A DNA stretch of 64,000 nucleotides from SM1-73 sp964588305 (GCA_964588305.1 CAZPOP010000001.1:186001-250000), one strand, 5' to 3'. Shown: positions 32,670-42,310, counted from the first letter of the stretch. Translations and numbers: made by a program. The notes: generated by a model from the sequence alone, not told the origin.

Positions 32670-35332
32670 GAATAAAGGAATTCTGGATAACACGATACGG
32701 GCCCCTACCAAATACTGGGCAAGTCCCGTTGGGTGATTTTAACCTGTTTTTCGGCAAAAACGAAGACGGAAAGACTCTCACAATAGATGCTCTTGTAAAG
32801 CTGCTGCTTGGTCGACATATCAAAGATTTTAGACTAATAGACCGGGTGGACGAAAAACCTGACGGTTATGTAATTATACAGCATGAAGATGGGAAAGAAA
32901 CCAAGCTTCCGGAGAGAGGTGACTTAACAAAGATCGCGGACTTAACCCCTTCGGAATGTCGTAATATCTTCGTGATAAGAAATAGCGATCTCTCGATTGC
33001 TCGTGAAAGTGAGTTTTATACCAATGTGACGGAAAAGCTTACAGGGTTAAGGACTGAGGAGATAAGCCGCATAAAAAAGAAACTCCGGGAGTTGGGCAAA
33101 CTAACCCGACCAGATAGTGACGCTGCTCTATCTGACAGCGCTGAATTCGAAAAGATAAAATCAAGAGTAGGCCTAGCTCGCGACTTAATTGAGGAAATAG
33201 ACAAGCTACTGCACAAGATCAACGAAAACAGATTTGATGAACTGGAACAGGAATTGGCAAAGTATAGAGAGCAACGAGAGAGGACTCAAAAACACATAGA
33301 TGGTTTTGAGGATGCCGGAAAAAGGGAGAAATACGAAAAAGGAAAGGAATCACTGGATACGCTAAATTCGGCCCTGAAAAGCCTTGAGGAATTGCGTGAC
33401 TATACAGAACAAGACAGGGATTTATGGAAGGAGAATGAGAAAACCCTTCAAAACCATGAGGAGGAGAAGAAGAGGTTGCTCGTCGAACTCCGAGAAGCGG
33501 GAAAAAGTCTCGCGGGGGTAACTCAGAAGTTGGAAGAGATGGAATCAGATTTCCAGGTGATAGAGCAAAAGAAGGAAGAAATGGAAGAAGTGGGGCGCGA
33601 GATAAAGGAGCTTATCAGTCTGAGACCTACCTGTTTGGATAGGAAGAAAGAAATTGACGAAATACAGAAAGAAGCAGAAGTAATAGACCGGGACTTTCAA
33701 ATTCTGTCAAAAAGAAAGGAAGAAATAGAGAGGGAGATTAAACCAGAGCTAAAAGATTACGAGATGAAGATGGGCGAGTTCAAACGTCAAGAGGTGAAAG
33801 CCAGATTCTTGACTCCCATAGGCGTGCTGTCCTCCATATTATTTGGTGTCTCTTTGCTGGGAGCAATCGTCCGTCCCTTACCGCTGTTTTATGTTTTGAT
33901 TGTTTTATTTCTAATTGTTGCCGCACTTTCATTCATTCTCAAGCGCCAATCCATCAGCAACATGGCTTGGCTCGCAGGAGAGTTCGACAGAATTAAGTTA
34001 ACCTGTTCAAAGTTCGACATTCGAGGGCAGACTGTCGAACAGATTTATTCAAATATTCAGCGCTTCGAGGAGAACGTTTCCCGAAAAGAGCTAGAGCGAG
34101 AAACGATCAGACAAAAAAGGAGCCACGCAGAAAGTGTCTTTCACCTCCTCGACGACAAAATCAAGCAAAGTACCAACAGAATTACAGAAGCTGCTGCAAA
34201 GTTTAGCTGGGGCAAGAAAGACCCAGAAGAATATCTTGCACATATTAAGGACTTTAAAGAGGAACATTTCAAAAAAAGCAAAGAGTTGGAAATCATAAGA
34301 ATAGAAAAGGAGAGTTTGGGAAATAAAATCAAAGGATTCAAAGAGGATCGAATTCCGAAAAAAGAAATAATGATAAAAAGAGCCACGGATGAAATAGATA
34401 ATGTAAGAAGAAAATCAGGAGAGGACTCTCTTGAAGAGTACATCACGAAACTTAAGTCAAAACAGGATTGCGAGAAGTTAATAGGAGAACAAAGAAGCAT
34501 TTTAAACAGCCTCTTTGGACAAAGGAGCACAACAGTAGAAGAAAACATTCTGCACTGGGACGAAGAAGTTGTTGGTCTTGAAAAGTACAAGGATAAAGCC
34601 ACGGCTCTAAAATACGATGAAAATCGTATCTCAGAATTGAAAGAAGAAGAAAAAGCTCTTCATGAGAACACGGAGAAACTAACGGAGAATATGGGTATCA
34701 TTCGAGAGGAAATGGCTGGCGTGGAACGAAAGACGAATGAAATTTTGCCGTTAGCGGAGGAACATTTATATTGTCAAACCTCGGTGGATTTGAAGGCAGT
34801 TAAAGAGAAGTTGCAAGCGTTTCTGGATGAAAAAGAGGGTGACAAAGACAATGCTTTGGAAGTAATAAGGATTTTTGAAAAAATGGAAATGGAAGAGAAA
34901 GAAAAGGTTTCTGAGCTGTTTGGTCAGGAGAGTTCCATTTCGAAGTATTTCAATGGAATAACAGACGGATTTTATGAAGAGGTACTGTTCAATCAAGATA
35001 GGGAGAAAATCGAAGTTACACGTAAGGATGAAGTAATATTAGAGGCGGAAAAGCTATCCGGCGGTGCTTATGACCAATTATACCTTTCCATTCGACTAGC
35101 CCTCGGAGAAAAACTCCTGAAAGGAAACAAAGCGTTCTTCATTCTCGACGATCCATTCGTCAAAGCAGACATAGAGAGATTGCACAGGCAGGTTGAGACC
35201 CTAAAGAACATTTCTAAATTAGGGTGGCAAGTACTCTATTTCAGTGCAAAAGATGAAATCAAGGATGCTATGAAGGATGATATGGATAGTGGTGCTGTTA
35301 AGTATATCGAAGTTCAAAGTATACTCTCTTGA
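32666..35332 (+). CDS. SbcC/YhaN-like coiled-coil ATPase
   Basis: 888 residues. N-terminal Walker A FFGKNEDGKTLTI (Lys36), then long coiled coils (about 160-380 and 430-740) interrupted by two transmembrane-like segments at about 381-425 (PIGVLSSILFGVSLLGAIV and LFYVLIVLFLIVAALSFIL). The C-terminal signature is KLSGGAYDQLYLSIRLALG with Walker B FFILDDPFV. Membrane segments in the coil are the mark of YhaN-type proteins. It is expected to act with the overlapping upstream nuclease, possibly tethered to the inner membrane. No zinc-hook CxxC is evident. Confidence 0.87.
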   Translation: MRIKEFWITRYGPLPNTGQVPLGDFNLFFGKNEDGKTLTIDALVKLLLGRHIKDFRLIDRVDEKPDGYVIIQHEDGKETKLPERGDLTKIADLTPSECRNIFVIRNSDLSIARESEFYTNVTEKLTGLRTEEISRIKKKLRELGKLTRPDSDAALSDSAEFEKIKSRVGLARDLIEEIDKLLHKINENRFDELEQELAKYREQRERTQKHIDGFEDAGKREKYEKGKESLDTLNSALKSLEELRDYTEQDRDLWKENEKTLQNHEEEKKRLLVELREAGKSLAGVTQKLEEMESDFQVIEQKKEEMEEVGREIKELISLRPTCLDRKKEIDEIQKEAEVIDRDFQILSKRKEEIEREIKPELKDYEMKMGEFKRQEVKARFLTPIGVLSSILFGVSLLGAIVRPLPLFYVLIVLFLIVAALSFILKRQSISNMAWLAGEFDRIKLTCSKFDIRGQTVEQIYSNIQRFEENVSRKELERETIRQKRSHAESVFHLLDDKIKQSTNRITEAAAKFSWGKKDPEEYLAHIKDFKEEHFKKSKELEIIRIEKESLGNKIKGFKEDRIPKKEIMIKRATDEIDNVRRKSGEDSLEEYITKLKSKQDCEKLIGEQRSILNSLFGQRSTTVEENILHWDEEVVGLEKYKDKATALKYDENRISELKEEEKALHENTEKLTENMGIIREEMAGVERKTNEILPLAEEHLYCQTSVDLKAVKEKLQAFLDEKEGDKDNALEVIRIFEKMEMEEKEKVSELFGQESSISKYFNGITDGFYEEVLFNQDREKIEVTRKDEVILEAEKLSGGAYDQLYLSIRLALGEKLLKGNKAFFILDDPFVKADIERLHRQVETLKNISKLGWQVLYFSAKDEIKDAMKDDMDSGAVKYIEVQSILS

Positions 35333-35518
35333 AAATACTCGGCAAGTTCGCTCAAAAGTGGAGCGCGTGGGAAAACCAATGATGTTGATTTTGATTCATT
35401 CAGAATGAAAACTTGCTCAAGATTTTGATTCCCGTTGGTGTTCTTCACCCACAGGGGTTCCCCTCACCAATAGACGCCTTCACAAACGCCCACTTCTTCC
35501 TCAATCTTTAGAATAAAA

Positions 35519-36652
35519 ATGAAACTGAAAGAGTTAAACATAAAGGAAGTCGAAGCGAAAAAGGACTTGATGGAATTCATCAAACTCCCCTGGAAAATCT
35601 ACAAAGATGATAGGAATTGGGTTCCGCCTCTGATAACGGAGAGAAAAGAGTTTCTTGATAGGGGCAGGAACCCCTTCTTCAAGCATGCCGACGTGGCTTT
35701 TTATCTAGCAAAGAAAAATGACGAGATAGTGGGAAGAATCGCGGGAATTGTCAATCACAATCATATCGAATTCCAAAAGGAGAAAGCCGGCTTTTTTGGT
35801 TTCTTCGAGTGCGTGGAAGATTATGAGGTTGCCAAGGCATTGTTGGATACCGTGAGGAATTGGCTGAGATCAAAAGGGATGGAGATCATGCGGGGGCCGG
35901 CAAACTTCTCCTCCAACGAAGAGTGGGGATTCCTCTTGGAGGGATTCGACTCGCCTCCGGTCTTCATGATGACCTATAATCCCAAATATTATCTGGATTT
36001 CATGGAAAGATATGGCATGAGAAAGGCCAAAGACCTTTATGCCTACTTCATAGACAAAAATTTTCCGCCACCTCAACGAGTAGTCAAAATGGCGGAAGGC
36101 ATCAAGCAGAAGGAAAACATCAGACTCTACAGCATCCAGATGAAAGACCTTGAAAATGAGGCGGGGAAGATAAAGGCGATCTACAACTCCGCCTGGTCGA
36201 AAAACTGGGGATTCGTTCCCATGACGAATGAGGAATTCGATCACCTGGTTGCGGGTTTGAAGAAAGTCGTCGATCCCCATTTAGTCTTCATTGCCGAAGT
36301 GGATGGCAAGCCCGCCGGTTTCTCCTTAGCTCTGCCCAACGTGAATCAAGTGCTTCGCAGAGTCAATGGGAGGCTCCTTCCTTTCGGTATCTTCAAGCTT
36401 TTGTGGCACACCAAAATCAAAAACAAAATCGACGGAGTCAGAATCATTACCATGGGGGTCGTCCCCGAATTTCAAAAGAGGGGAATCGACACGGTCTTTT
36501 ATGTCGAGACATATAACATTGGCGTAAAAAGAGGATACACCTGGGCGGAGATGTCCTGGGTTCTGGAAGATAACGTCAAGATGAACAGAATACTGGATTT
36601 GCTGGGAGCGAAGCTCTATAAGAAATACAGAATCTATGAGACCACAATATAG
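35519..36652 (+). CDS. GNAT-like acyltransferase family protein
   Basis: 377 residues. The N-terminus (FIKLPWKIYKDDRNWVPPL, FYLAKKNDEIVGRIAGIVN) and C-terminus (FIAEVDGKPAGFSLALPNVN, ITMGVVPEFQKRGIDTVFY) both look like Gcn5-type acyltransferase halves; VVPEFQKRGI corresponds to the acyl-CoA-binding loop. This large GNAT-like family is found in sphingolipid- or ladderane-rich candidate phyla; its substrate is not established. Before the islet 30.2-35.4 kb was inserted it may have been next to the SPT-like gene, which would hint at lipid acylation. That link is inference. Confidence 0.75.
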   Translation: MKLKELNIKEVEAKKDLMEFIKLPWKIYKDDRNWVPPLITERKEFLDRGRNPFFKHADVAFYLAKKNDEIVGRIAGIVNHNHIEFQKEKAGFFGFFECVEDYEVAKALLDTVRNWLRSKGMEIMRGPANFSSNEEWGFLLEGFDSPPVFMMTYNPKYYLDFMERYGMRKAKDLYAYFIDKNFPPPQRVVKMAEGIKQKENIRLYSIQMKDLENEAGKIKAIYNSAWSKNWGFVPMTNEEFDHLVAGLKKVVDPHLVFIAEVDGKPAGFSLALPNVNQVLRRVNGRLLPFGIFKLLWHTKIKNKIDGVRIITMGVVPEFQKRGIDTVFYVETYNIGVKRGYTWAEMSWVLEDNVKMNRILDLLGAKLYKKYRIYETTI

Positions 36653-36706
36653 GCCGTTATTCGCAACCGGCAGATGAGCTGAGATAACTGAATGAAAGGA
36701 GGATCG

Positions 36707-37018
36707 ATGATAACAACCACCACACCTACCATAGAGGGGAAACCGATAAAAGAGTATTTGGGAATTGTGACCGGGGAGGCCATTCTGGGAGCCCACTTAG
36801 TCAAGGATCTCTTTGCCTCCATTACAGATATAGTCGGCGGAAGATCAGCGGCCTACGAAAAGGAACTCACCAGAGCTCGGCAAATCGCCCTGCAGGAGAT
36901 GGAGGACAATGCAAAGAGCTTGGGCGCCGACGCGGTCGTGGCCATTGATTTAGACTACGAGACGGTCAGACAGGGAATGTTGATGGTCAGCGTCAGCGGG
37001 ACCGCAGTAAGGATCTGA
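36707..37018 (+). CDS. YbjQ family (UPF0145) protein
   Basis: 103 residues from the ATG at 36707, which follows AAAGGAGG; the ATG 15 bases earlier overlaps that site and is less likely. The family pattern is complete: IEGKPIKEYLGIVTGEAILG, RSAAYEKELTRARQIALQEM, AKSLGADAVVAIDLDYE. YbjQ proteins form pentamers; a metal-binding role has been proposed but not proven. 55 bp after the GNAT-like gene. Confidence 0.92.
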   Translation: MITTTTPTIEGKPIKEYLGIVTGEAILGAHLVKDLFASITDIVGGRSAAYEKELTRARQIALQEMEDNAKSLGADAVVAIDLDYETVRQGMLMVSVSGTAVRI

Positions 37019-38073
37019 ATAGTTCATCCGCGCTAAAGCAAAGAGCCGACACCGGCGCACCGAATCCGTTATGGCTCAGGCCGATTCCAAAATACGTTGA
37101 CAAGTAAATACCTGACAATATATGGCAGGACTATCGTAAATTTTTACGCATAATCGCAAGAAATTTCGATTTTATAGGCTGTTCCCCCAGTCAAATAGGG
37201 CACTTGCCGTAGCACGAATATGGGGTGCTAATTTCTTGTCAATTACAGGCTTACGAGAACCGTAGTGGCTCTCTGTTTCTGCTTGCCCAATTCTTGCACA
37301 CTTTTTGCTATACTACATACTTGCATTTCTTTCCTTCTTTCAAGTAAAACAGCCCCTTCCAGGAGCCCCGTCGCTCGGCGGGGCTCCTCGGACCCCTAAA
37401 AGCATGAAGACTCAAGAAGGCTATTTATAATAATTCCTGAGGCATGGGCTGTTATCTTCAGTGAAAACGCCACAGCGGTTGATTTCTTGATCCTCCCAGA
37501 ATAGCGTAGCTTCCCTTCTCCTTAAAGTGTATGATTCGTATTGATGAGGGCTTGCGCTGAGGGCCAAGTCCGAAGCGTACCCCGCAACGACAAGGCATGA
37601 ATATCCCCCTCCCCGTTCCCTCTTTTTCGATAGGCCTGACCATTCAACCTGCAACAAACCCAACCTTGGTTCGACATTCCCTCACGAAGGAGGCTCCACA
37701 GTAAGCATACCCTCGAACAATCTGCTGAGGTTTCGGGCTTGAGAAGGACCCAGAGGGCAGATAGGTCACTGCGCTTCAAAAGCTTACCTAACAGCCAAAA
37801 CAAATCCTTGACAATTCTGTGAAGTTTGGTATCTTATCTTTAGAGTTGAATATCTGGGCGTTGAGCCGGATAAGATTTATCTGAACTCTCTAAACAGTAG
37901 CGTGATTGTCCTTCTATGAAGCATCACACAACCCGGAATTCGAAGAACCAATTAATCAAGTAATATAACTCTTTGAGGAGGTGAACTTCGACAGAACCCT
38001 TATTGACTCTTTTTCGTTTAAGGGGCATAAGTTTACTCTAATCCTTTAACTTTATGATTACTGGAGGTTTGAT
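37019..38073. other. 1-kb intergenic region upstream of the subtilase
   Basis: No credible gene; short minus-strand frames at 37421-37803 lack ribosome binding sites. It contains a hairpin at 37361-37388 (AGGAGCCCCG/CGGGGCTCCT, 8-base loop), probably a dispersed palindrome, a candidate promoter at 37808-37835, and the ribosome binding site CTGGAGG of the next gene. Confidence 0.55.
37808..37835 (+). promoter_or_regulatory. Possible promoter of the subtilase
   Basis: TTGACA, 16 bases, TATCTT. A perfect -35 box and fair -10 box, but it would give a leader of about 230 bases. Confidence 0.4.
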
Positions 38074-39759
38074 ATGAGAAAGCGCTTCAGTTTATTTGGC
38101 GTTTTTGTGAATCTGTTTCTCTTCTGTGGTCTTTTTTTCATGATGATCTCGACTGTGACCGCGGGAGAGATAGAGAAAAACTTCAAAGCCTATCTGGAGA
38201 CTTTGTCACCGGATGATTTAGCCTCCGCCATCGTCATCTTGGCGGATCAGGCAGACATAAAGACTCTGGATCTCGACTTGAAGGCACAAAGGGCCACCCG
38301 GGCAGTCCGGCACGAGACGGTGGTGAACGCGCTGCAGGCTGCCGCGTCAAGGTCCCAGGGGGATTTGGTTGATTATCTCGAAGCGAAAAAACAAGAGGAT
38401 TTGGTAAAGGGATACACGGCTCATTGGATCATGAATATGATCGTGGTGCAGGCCACCAAGGCGGAGTTGGAGAATATCGCCGCGCGCGCGGACGTGGAGA
38501 TAATCGAGGAGAACTTCAAGGTAAGCTTAATCGAGCCGGTGGGGGATAGAACCGGATTGGTGCAGATACCATCTAAAGGAATAGGAGTAACTCCGGGCTT
38601 GAGAGCCATCAAAGCGGACAGCGTATGGTACCTGCTGGGCATTACCGGAAAGGGCAGAATAGTGGCCAATCTGGACACCGGAGTGGACGGAGCCCATCCC
38701 GCCCTGGCCAAGAGATGGAGAGGCCTGATTGCACCCTGGCAGGAATGCTGGAAAGATGCCTTGGGTACTGGAACAACATTCCCGGAAGACAATTATGGTC
38801 ACGGAACGCACGTGATGGGAACCTTGTGCGGCCTGGGCGTGGCTACCGGCGACACCGTCGGAGTAGCCTGGGAAGCACGCTGGATCGCCGATAATGCCAT
38901 TAACCAGGGCGTAGGCTCGGAATTCGATAGTGACGTCACGGCTGCCTTCGAGTGGTTCACCGATCCGGATGGGAACCCGGAGACTATCGATGACGTTCCG
39001 GACGTGGTTCAAAATTCCTGGGGCATCGATCACCGCTTTTCCGGATACGTGGACTGCGACTACCGGTGGCAAACCGTAATAGAAAACTGCGAGGCAGCAG
39101 GAGTGGTGGTTACCTTCTCGGCAGGAAACGAGGGCCCCTCCCCGGCAACTCACCGGTCACCGGCTAATATAATCAACACTCCCACCACCAATTTCTCCGT
39201 CGGCGCTGTGGATGCTACCCACTATGATTTCCCGTATCCCATTGCCGGCTTCAGCAGCCGGGGTCCTTCCGACTGTGACGGGGCAACCATAAAGCCGGAG
39301 GTAGTGGCTCCTGGGGTGGAAGTATACTCCTCCGTGCCCGGAGGCGGCTACGAGCAGTTGTATTGGGACGGAACCTCTATGGCCGGCCCTCATGTGGCAG
39401 GGATAGTGGCCCTGTTGAGAGAGGTGAATCCCGATTTGGGCGTGGACGAGATCAAACAGATTTTGATGAGCACCACCGTGGATTTGGGATCAGCCGGAGA
39501 AGAGAATACGTATGGCCACGGTTTGGTTGATGCCTATGCTGCAGTCTTGTCGGTGATGGTTGCACGCGGCGACGCTAACAGCGATGGGGTCATCGACGTA
39601 GCCGATGTGACCTTCTTAATAGACTATCTATTCATGGACTGTCAGGCTCCCCAGCCAATGCTTGCCGGCGACGCCAACTGCGACGGAGTGGTGGATATTG
39701 CGGACGTTATCTTCCTGATCAATTATTTGTTCCTGGAGGGACCAGAGCCGGGCTGCTGA
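38074..39759 (+). CDS. Secreted subtilisin-like (S8) protease with dockerin-type tail
   Basis: 561 residues after CTGGAGG. Signal peptide 1-30 (ending MISTVTA), an inhibitor-I9-like propeptide to about 160, then the peptidase S8 domain: Asp201 (VANLDTGVDGAHP), His243 (NYGHGTHVMG), Asn352 (SAGNEGPS), Ser435 (GTSMAGPHVAG). Residues 499-561 form a dockerin-like pair of Ca-binding loops, GDANSDGVIDVADVTFLIDY and GDANCDGVVDIADVIFLINY. Such tails are frequent on exported proteins of Zixibacteria-like candidate phyla. It probably degrades extracellular protein; whether the tail docks to a cohesin is unknown. A terminator follows. Confidence 0.94.
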   Translation: MRKRFSLFGVFVNLFLFCGLFFMMISTVTAGEIEKNFKAYLETLSPDDLASAIVILADQADIKTLDLDLKAQRATRAVRHETVVNALQAAASRSQGDLVDYLEAKKQEDLVKGYTAHWIMNMIVVQATKAELENIAARADVEIIEENFKVSLIEPVGDRTGLVQIPSKGIGVTPGLRAIKADSVWYLLGITGKGRIVANLDTGVDGAHPALAKRWRGLIAPWQECWKDALGTGTTFPEDNYGHGTHVMGTLCGLGVATGDTVGVAWEARWIADNAINQGVGSEFDSDVTAAFEWFTDPDGNPETIDDVPDVVQNSWGIDHRFSGYVDCDYRWQTVIENCEAAGVVVTFSAGNEGPSPATHRSPANIINTPTTNFSVGAVDATHYDFPYPIAGFSSRGPSDCDGATIKPEVVAPGVEVYSSVPGGGYEQLYWDGTSMAGPHVAGIVALLREVNPDLGVDEIKQILMSTTVDLGSAGEENTYGHGLVDAYAAVLSVMVARGDANSDGVIDVADVTFLIDYLFMDCQAPQPMLAGDANCDGVVDIADVIFLINYLFLEGPEPGC

Positions 39760-39788
39760 TTTTGTAAGCGAAATATAAGTTCTTGTTT

Positions 39789-39834
39789 ACGGCGGGTATT
39801 TTGTGGCGACACTCTTTACCCGCCGTTTTCTTTT
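39789..39834 (+). terminator. Rho-independent terminator of the subtilase
   Basis: ACGGCGGGTA paired with TACCCGCCGT (10 bp, perfect), 18-base loop, then TTTTCTTTT, 29 bases after the stop codon. Confidence 0.85.
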
Positions 39835-39916
39835 GGTAGGTGACTCGGCGGTGAGGAACAGCAGCCAAGCGGATGCAAACTTCGGACCGGAAGCAGGTGA
39901 TTTCCTAATGGCGCCT

Positions 39917-40537
39917 TTAGCCCAATCTTGACAGAGCTTTGGTTACCGCAGTGGTAAAGGGCATGATCGCATTGCGCACCTTCTGAGGATTGCCAGACTG
40001 CAAATTCGCGAGATATGAGCTCACTATGCTGGACGGTACGGAACATTCCGCGGCAACTATTCGGACCTCATCGAGCAACGGAGTCGCCATGGAGACGAGA
40101 GCTGGATTCTGAAGGAACTGTGCCGCTAACATACTCGTCACGCCGAGCCAGAATGCTGAAGCGACTGACCCATCATTTCGCGCTGATATGGCTTCGCGCA
40201 CACTCTGCACGAGAAGCATCGTTTCCTTCAAGGCTATATCTGCATCTATTATGTTCTGCTTTCCGGGGATATCTGGAGGCGGCAGACCTAGATTTCGCAG
40301 TAAACCTGTCATCAATGACCATAATTGCTGAACGTGACTGATACGTCGCGGCCTTTCTGATACTGCGTTTATGTTCGTAATCAATACCGTCCCAAGGACA
40401 AACGCGTCAGCCCGCAATTTCCGCGTGATACTTGTGTTTGTATCCTTGGCGGGAGACCAGGATAAACCGCCAAGAGGAGTATATATGCCAGTGATGCGAC
40501 CAAGCATCTTACGAATCGATTTCAGTATGCTCCTCAT
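39917..40537 (-). CDS. Hypothetical protein, partner of the PIN-like gene (206 aa)
   Basis: 206 residues from the ATG at 40537 with GAGG 5 bases upstream; the frame runs further to 40654 without support. The N-terminus is basic (MRSILKSIRKMLGRITGIYT, then PLGGLSWSP). The rest is mainly helical (DADIALKETMLLVQSVREAI, SAFWLGVTSMLAAQFLQNPA) with one hydrophobic stretch that is too weak for a certain membrane helix. No family recognised. It follows the 416-aa gene by 147 bp and probably shares its transcript. Confidence 0.6.
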   Translation of the reverse strand: MRSILKSIRKMLGRITGIYTPLGGLSWSPAKDTNTSITRKLRADAFVLGTVLITNINAVSERPRRISHVQQLWSLMTGLLRNLGLPPPDIPGKQNIIDADIALKETMLLVQSVREAISARNDGSVASAFWLGVTSMLAAQFLQNPALVSMATPLLDEVRIVAAECSVPSSIVSSYLANLQSGNPQKVRNAIMPFTTAVTKALSRLG

Positions 40538-40684
40538 CGGGACCTCGCGCACCCAGCAATGATTATCTGGTTCGCTGTAGCACTCTGAACTAGGCTCATT
40601 TGCCAGCACACACACATGCGGGCTACCGTCGTACGCCAGGTGCCTTCCGCCCACGCGGGCTCGACTGAGCAGCCGAGGAATGCA

Positions 40685-41935
40685 CTATTGGCCCGGCGGC
40701 GCCTCCAAATCCTTCGGAAGCTGATACCAAGAACCCTTCCTTTTCCTCACCGAATGTTCAGTCGATATGCTATCCGCACATGTGGGGTCGAAATCGACCT
40801 CGTCCGGCGCCAAAGGCGGTGCCTCTACCATTGTATTGATTTCTTCAATGAGCTTTGAATCATCCCCAGATTTATGTGAAGGATCTGGTTCTTTCATTTC
40901 GCGCCACTGCGGCAGATGCCGATCCCATAGCTGACCCACCAAGAAATCACCCTCTTTCGGGGGGTGATGGGCAAAGGACATTACACCTTTCTCCTTCGTG
41001 CTATCGGGAAGCTTCGAATAATAGCCGTTCAGCTCACGAAGACCTTCCTTTAAATGCTGCCCCCACACAAACTCCTGATCGCCACGCTGAAACAGAGGCG
41101 CGCACCTGCGGTGCAGCCGATCAGATGAAACAAAAATCATGCAGAATGGCAGATAGAAGAGGTAAGCGATATCCACACGGTTGGATGGTCGCTCACTAGA
41201 GATCAATCTCGCCGCGAGTGCTATCTGGAAGAAAATCTCAACCGTCAAGACGTATGCCGCATAAGGTGCATGTTCGACCAACGGCCGATAACTAAAACTG
41301 CCCCAGCAATCCAGAACTGGCTGGTGCAACTGTTGGGGGACCTTTATGAACAGAAAGGCCAGCTTCATAGTCTGCCGAGGGTTGTCCCGAGAGCAAACCA
41401 CGCGCTCGGCCATTGCCTTAGCGTCTTCAAGGGTTCTGCACGATTTTGCATCAACGCCGAGTGCTCGAAATCCTTTGGCGACCTCAGACAGGTTCAGGTT
41501 CGATAGTGCGGCGCGCCACGCTTGAGCGTATCGGCGCTCAATCTCCTTGAATTGATGCTTTTGCCAACGGGAGAACGCTTCTGCTTCAGGTGGTTTCTGA
41601 AAAACGATGCCGGTTTTGCCGCCAACCTTGACGAATCGCCCACCTGCCAGAGAGATTTGGCCGGTCATTGGTACTCCACCTCCAAGAAGGTTGGCTATGC
41701 ACAGATTCACGTAATACGCATTCGGTGCACCATGCATCTCCGGGAACTTGTCGGCTATTAGAGCCACCTCGTGGTCAGGAGTGCGCCCTTCGTCCGAGGA
41801 CTTTTCCAAATCTGCCAGGGTTTCGATGAAGAACGTAGGACACACATTAGCTAGGAAAAAATGATCAAACCAGACAGACTCATCGACACTAAGCGATTGA
41901 AGAAATGATTTGTCGAACAATGTGATTGGGCCCAC
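40685..41935 (-). CDS. Hypothetical protein with possible PIN-like nuclease fold (416 aa)
   Basis: 416 residues from a GTG at 41935. The opening ITLFDKSFLQSLS (Asp near residue 8), CPTFFIETLADLEK (Glu near 38) and CMIFVSSDRLHRR (Asp near 280) stand in the order of PIN-nuclease acidic residues, so an RNase fold is plausible. The middle (GGRFVKVGGKTGIVFQKP, RYAQAWRAAL) and the acidic C-terminus match nothing that I know. Codon use is G+C-richer than the nearby islet. A perfect consensus promoter lies 132 bp upstream. The isolated two-gene layout between repeats suggests horizontal transfer. Confidence 0.65.
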   Translation of the reverse strand: MGPITLFDKSFLQSLSVDESVWFDHFFLANVCPTFFIETLADLEKSSDEGRTPDHEVALIADKFPEMHGAPNAYYVNLCIANLLGGGVPMTGQISLAGGRFVKVGGKTGIVFQKPPEAEAFSRWQKHQFKEIERRYAQAWRAALSNLNLSEVAKGFRALGVDAKSCRTLEDAKAMAERVVCSRDNPRQTMKLAFLFIKVPQQLHQPVLDCWGSFSYRPLVEHAPYAAYVLTVEIFFQIALAARLISSERPSNRVDIAYLFYLPFCMIFVSSDRLHRRCAPLFQRGDQEFVWGQHLKEGLRELNGYYSKLPDSTKEKGVMSFAHHPPKEGDFLVGQLWDRHLPQWREMKEPDPSHKSGDDSKLIEEINTMVEAPPLAPDEVDFDPTCADSISTEHSVRKRKGSWYQLPKDLEAPPGQ

Positions 41936-42067
41936 TGCTTTTGCTCACTTGGATATTTGGCATTGGTTGGATGATTTGGGCATAAGGACTTTCATCTGCC
42001 TTGGCGCCAGCGAAAGCCACCCAGCGACACCGCGCGTAAGCTGCCTCTTCCCAGGTGGTTAACACAC

Positions 42068-42095
42068 ATTATAAGCATTTATGCAACCTTGTCAA
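42068..42095 (-). promoter_or_regulatory. Consensus sigma-70 promoter of the two-gene cassette
   Basis: Minus strand TTGACA, 16 bases, TATAAT: both boxes perfect. The strongest promoter match seen in the window. It leaves about 130 bases of leader before the GTG at 41935. Confidence 0.75.
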
Positions 42096-42260
42096 GCACT
42101 TTTTAAATTACTTTCCCGCAGCATTTGAGGTCGGAATTCTGCAGGTCAACCATCCACCGGGCCATTTGGCTTCCTATGGTCATTTGACTCAGATGAGATC
42201 CAAATGGACAAATGACGTGGTTGACAATTTTCTTACGAGACTATTACAGAACAGACACCG

Positions 42261-42310
42261 CGTGTCATGCTGAACGAAGTGAAGCATCTCGTATTTGCGA
42301 TTCTTCGTCC
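42261..42310. repeat. Dispersed 50-bp repeat, copy 1
   Basis: Begins CGTGTCATGCTGAACGAAGT and ends GATTCTTCGTCC. It matches 42829-42878 with one mismatch. Similar words are common as dispersed repeats in environmental genomes. Confidence 0.85.

Noticed and set aside
37421..37803. Overlapping minus-strand frames in the 1-kb gap before the subtilase
   Set aside because: Three mutually overlapping frames, none with a ribosome binding site or protein-like pattern.
37971..38050. Possible 22-codon leader peptide before the subtilase
   Set aside because: The GTG lies too close to the GAGGAG motif and the peptide has no regulatory codon run.
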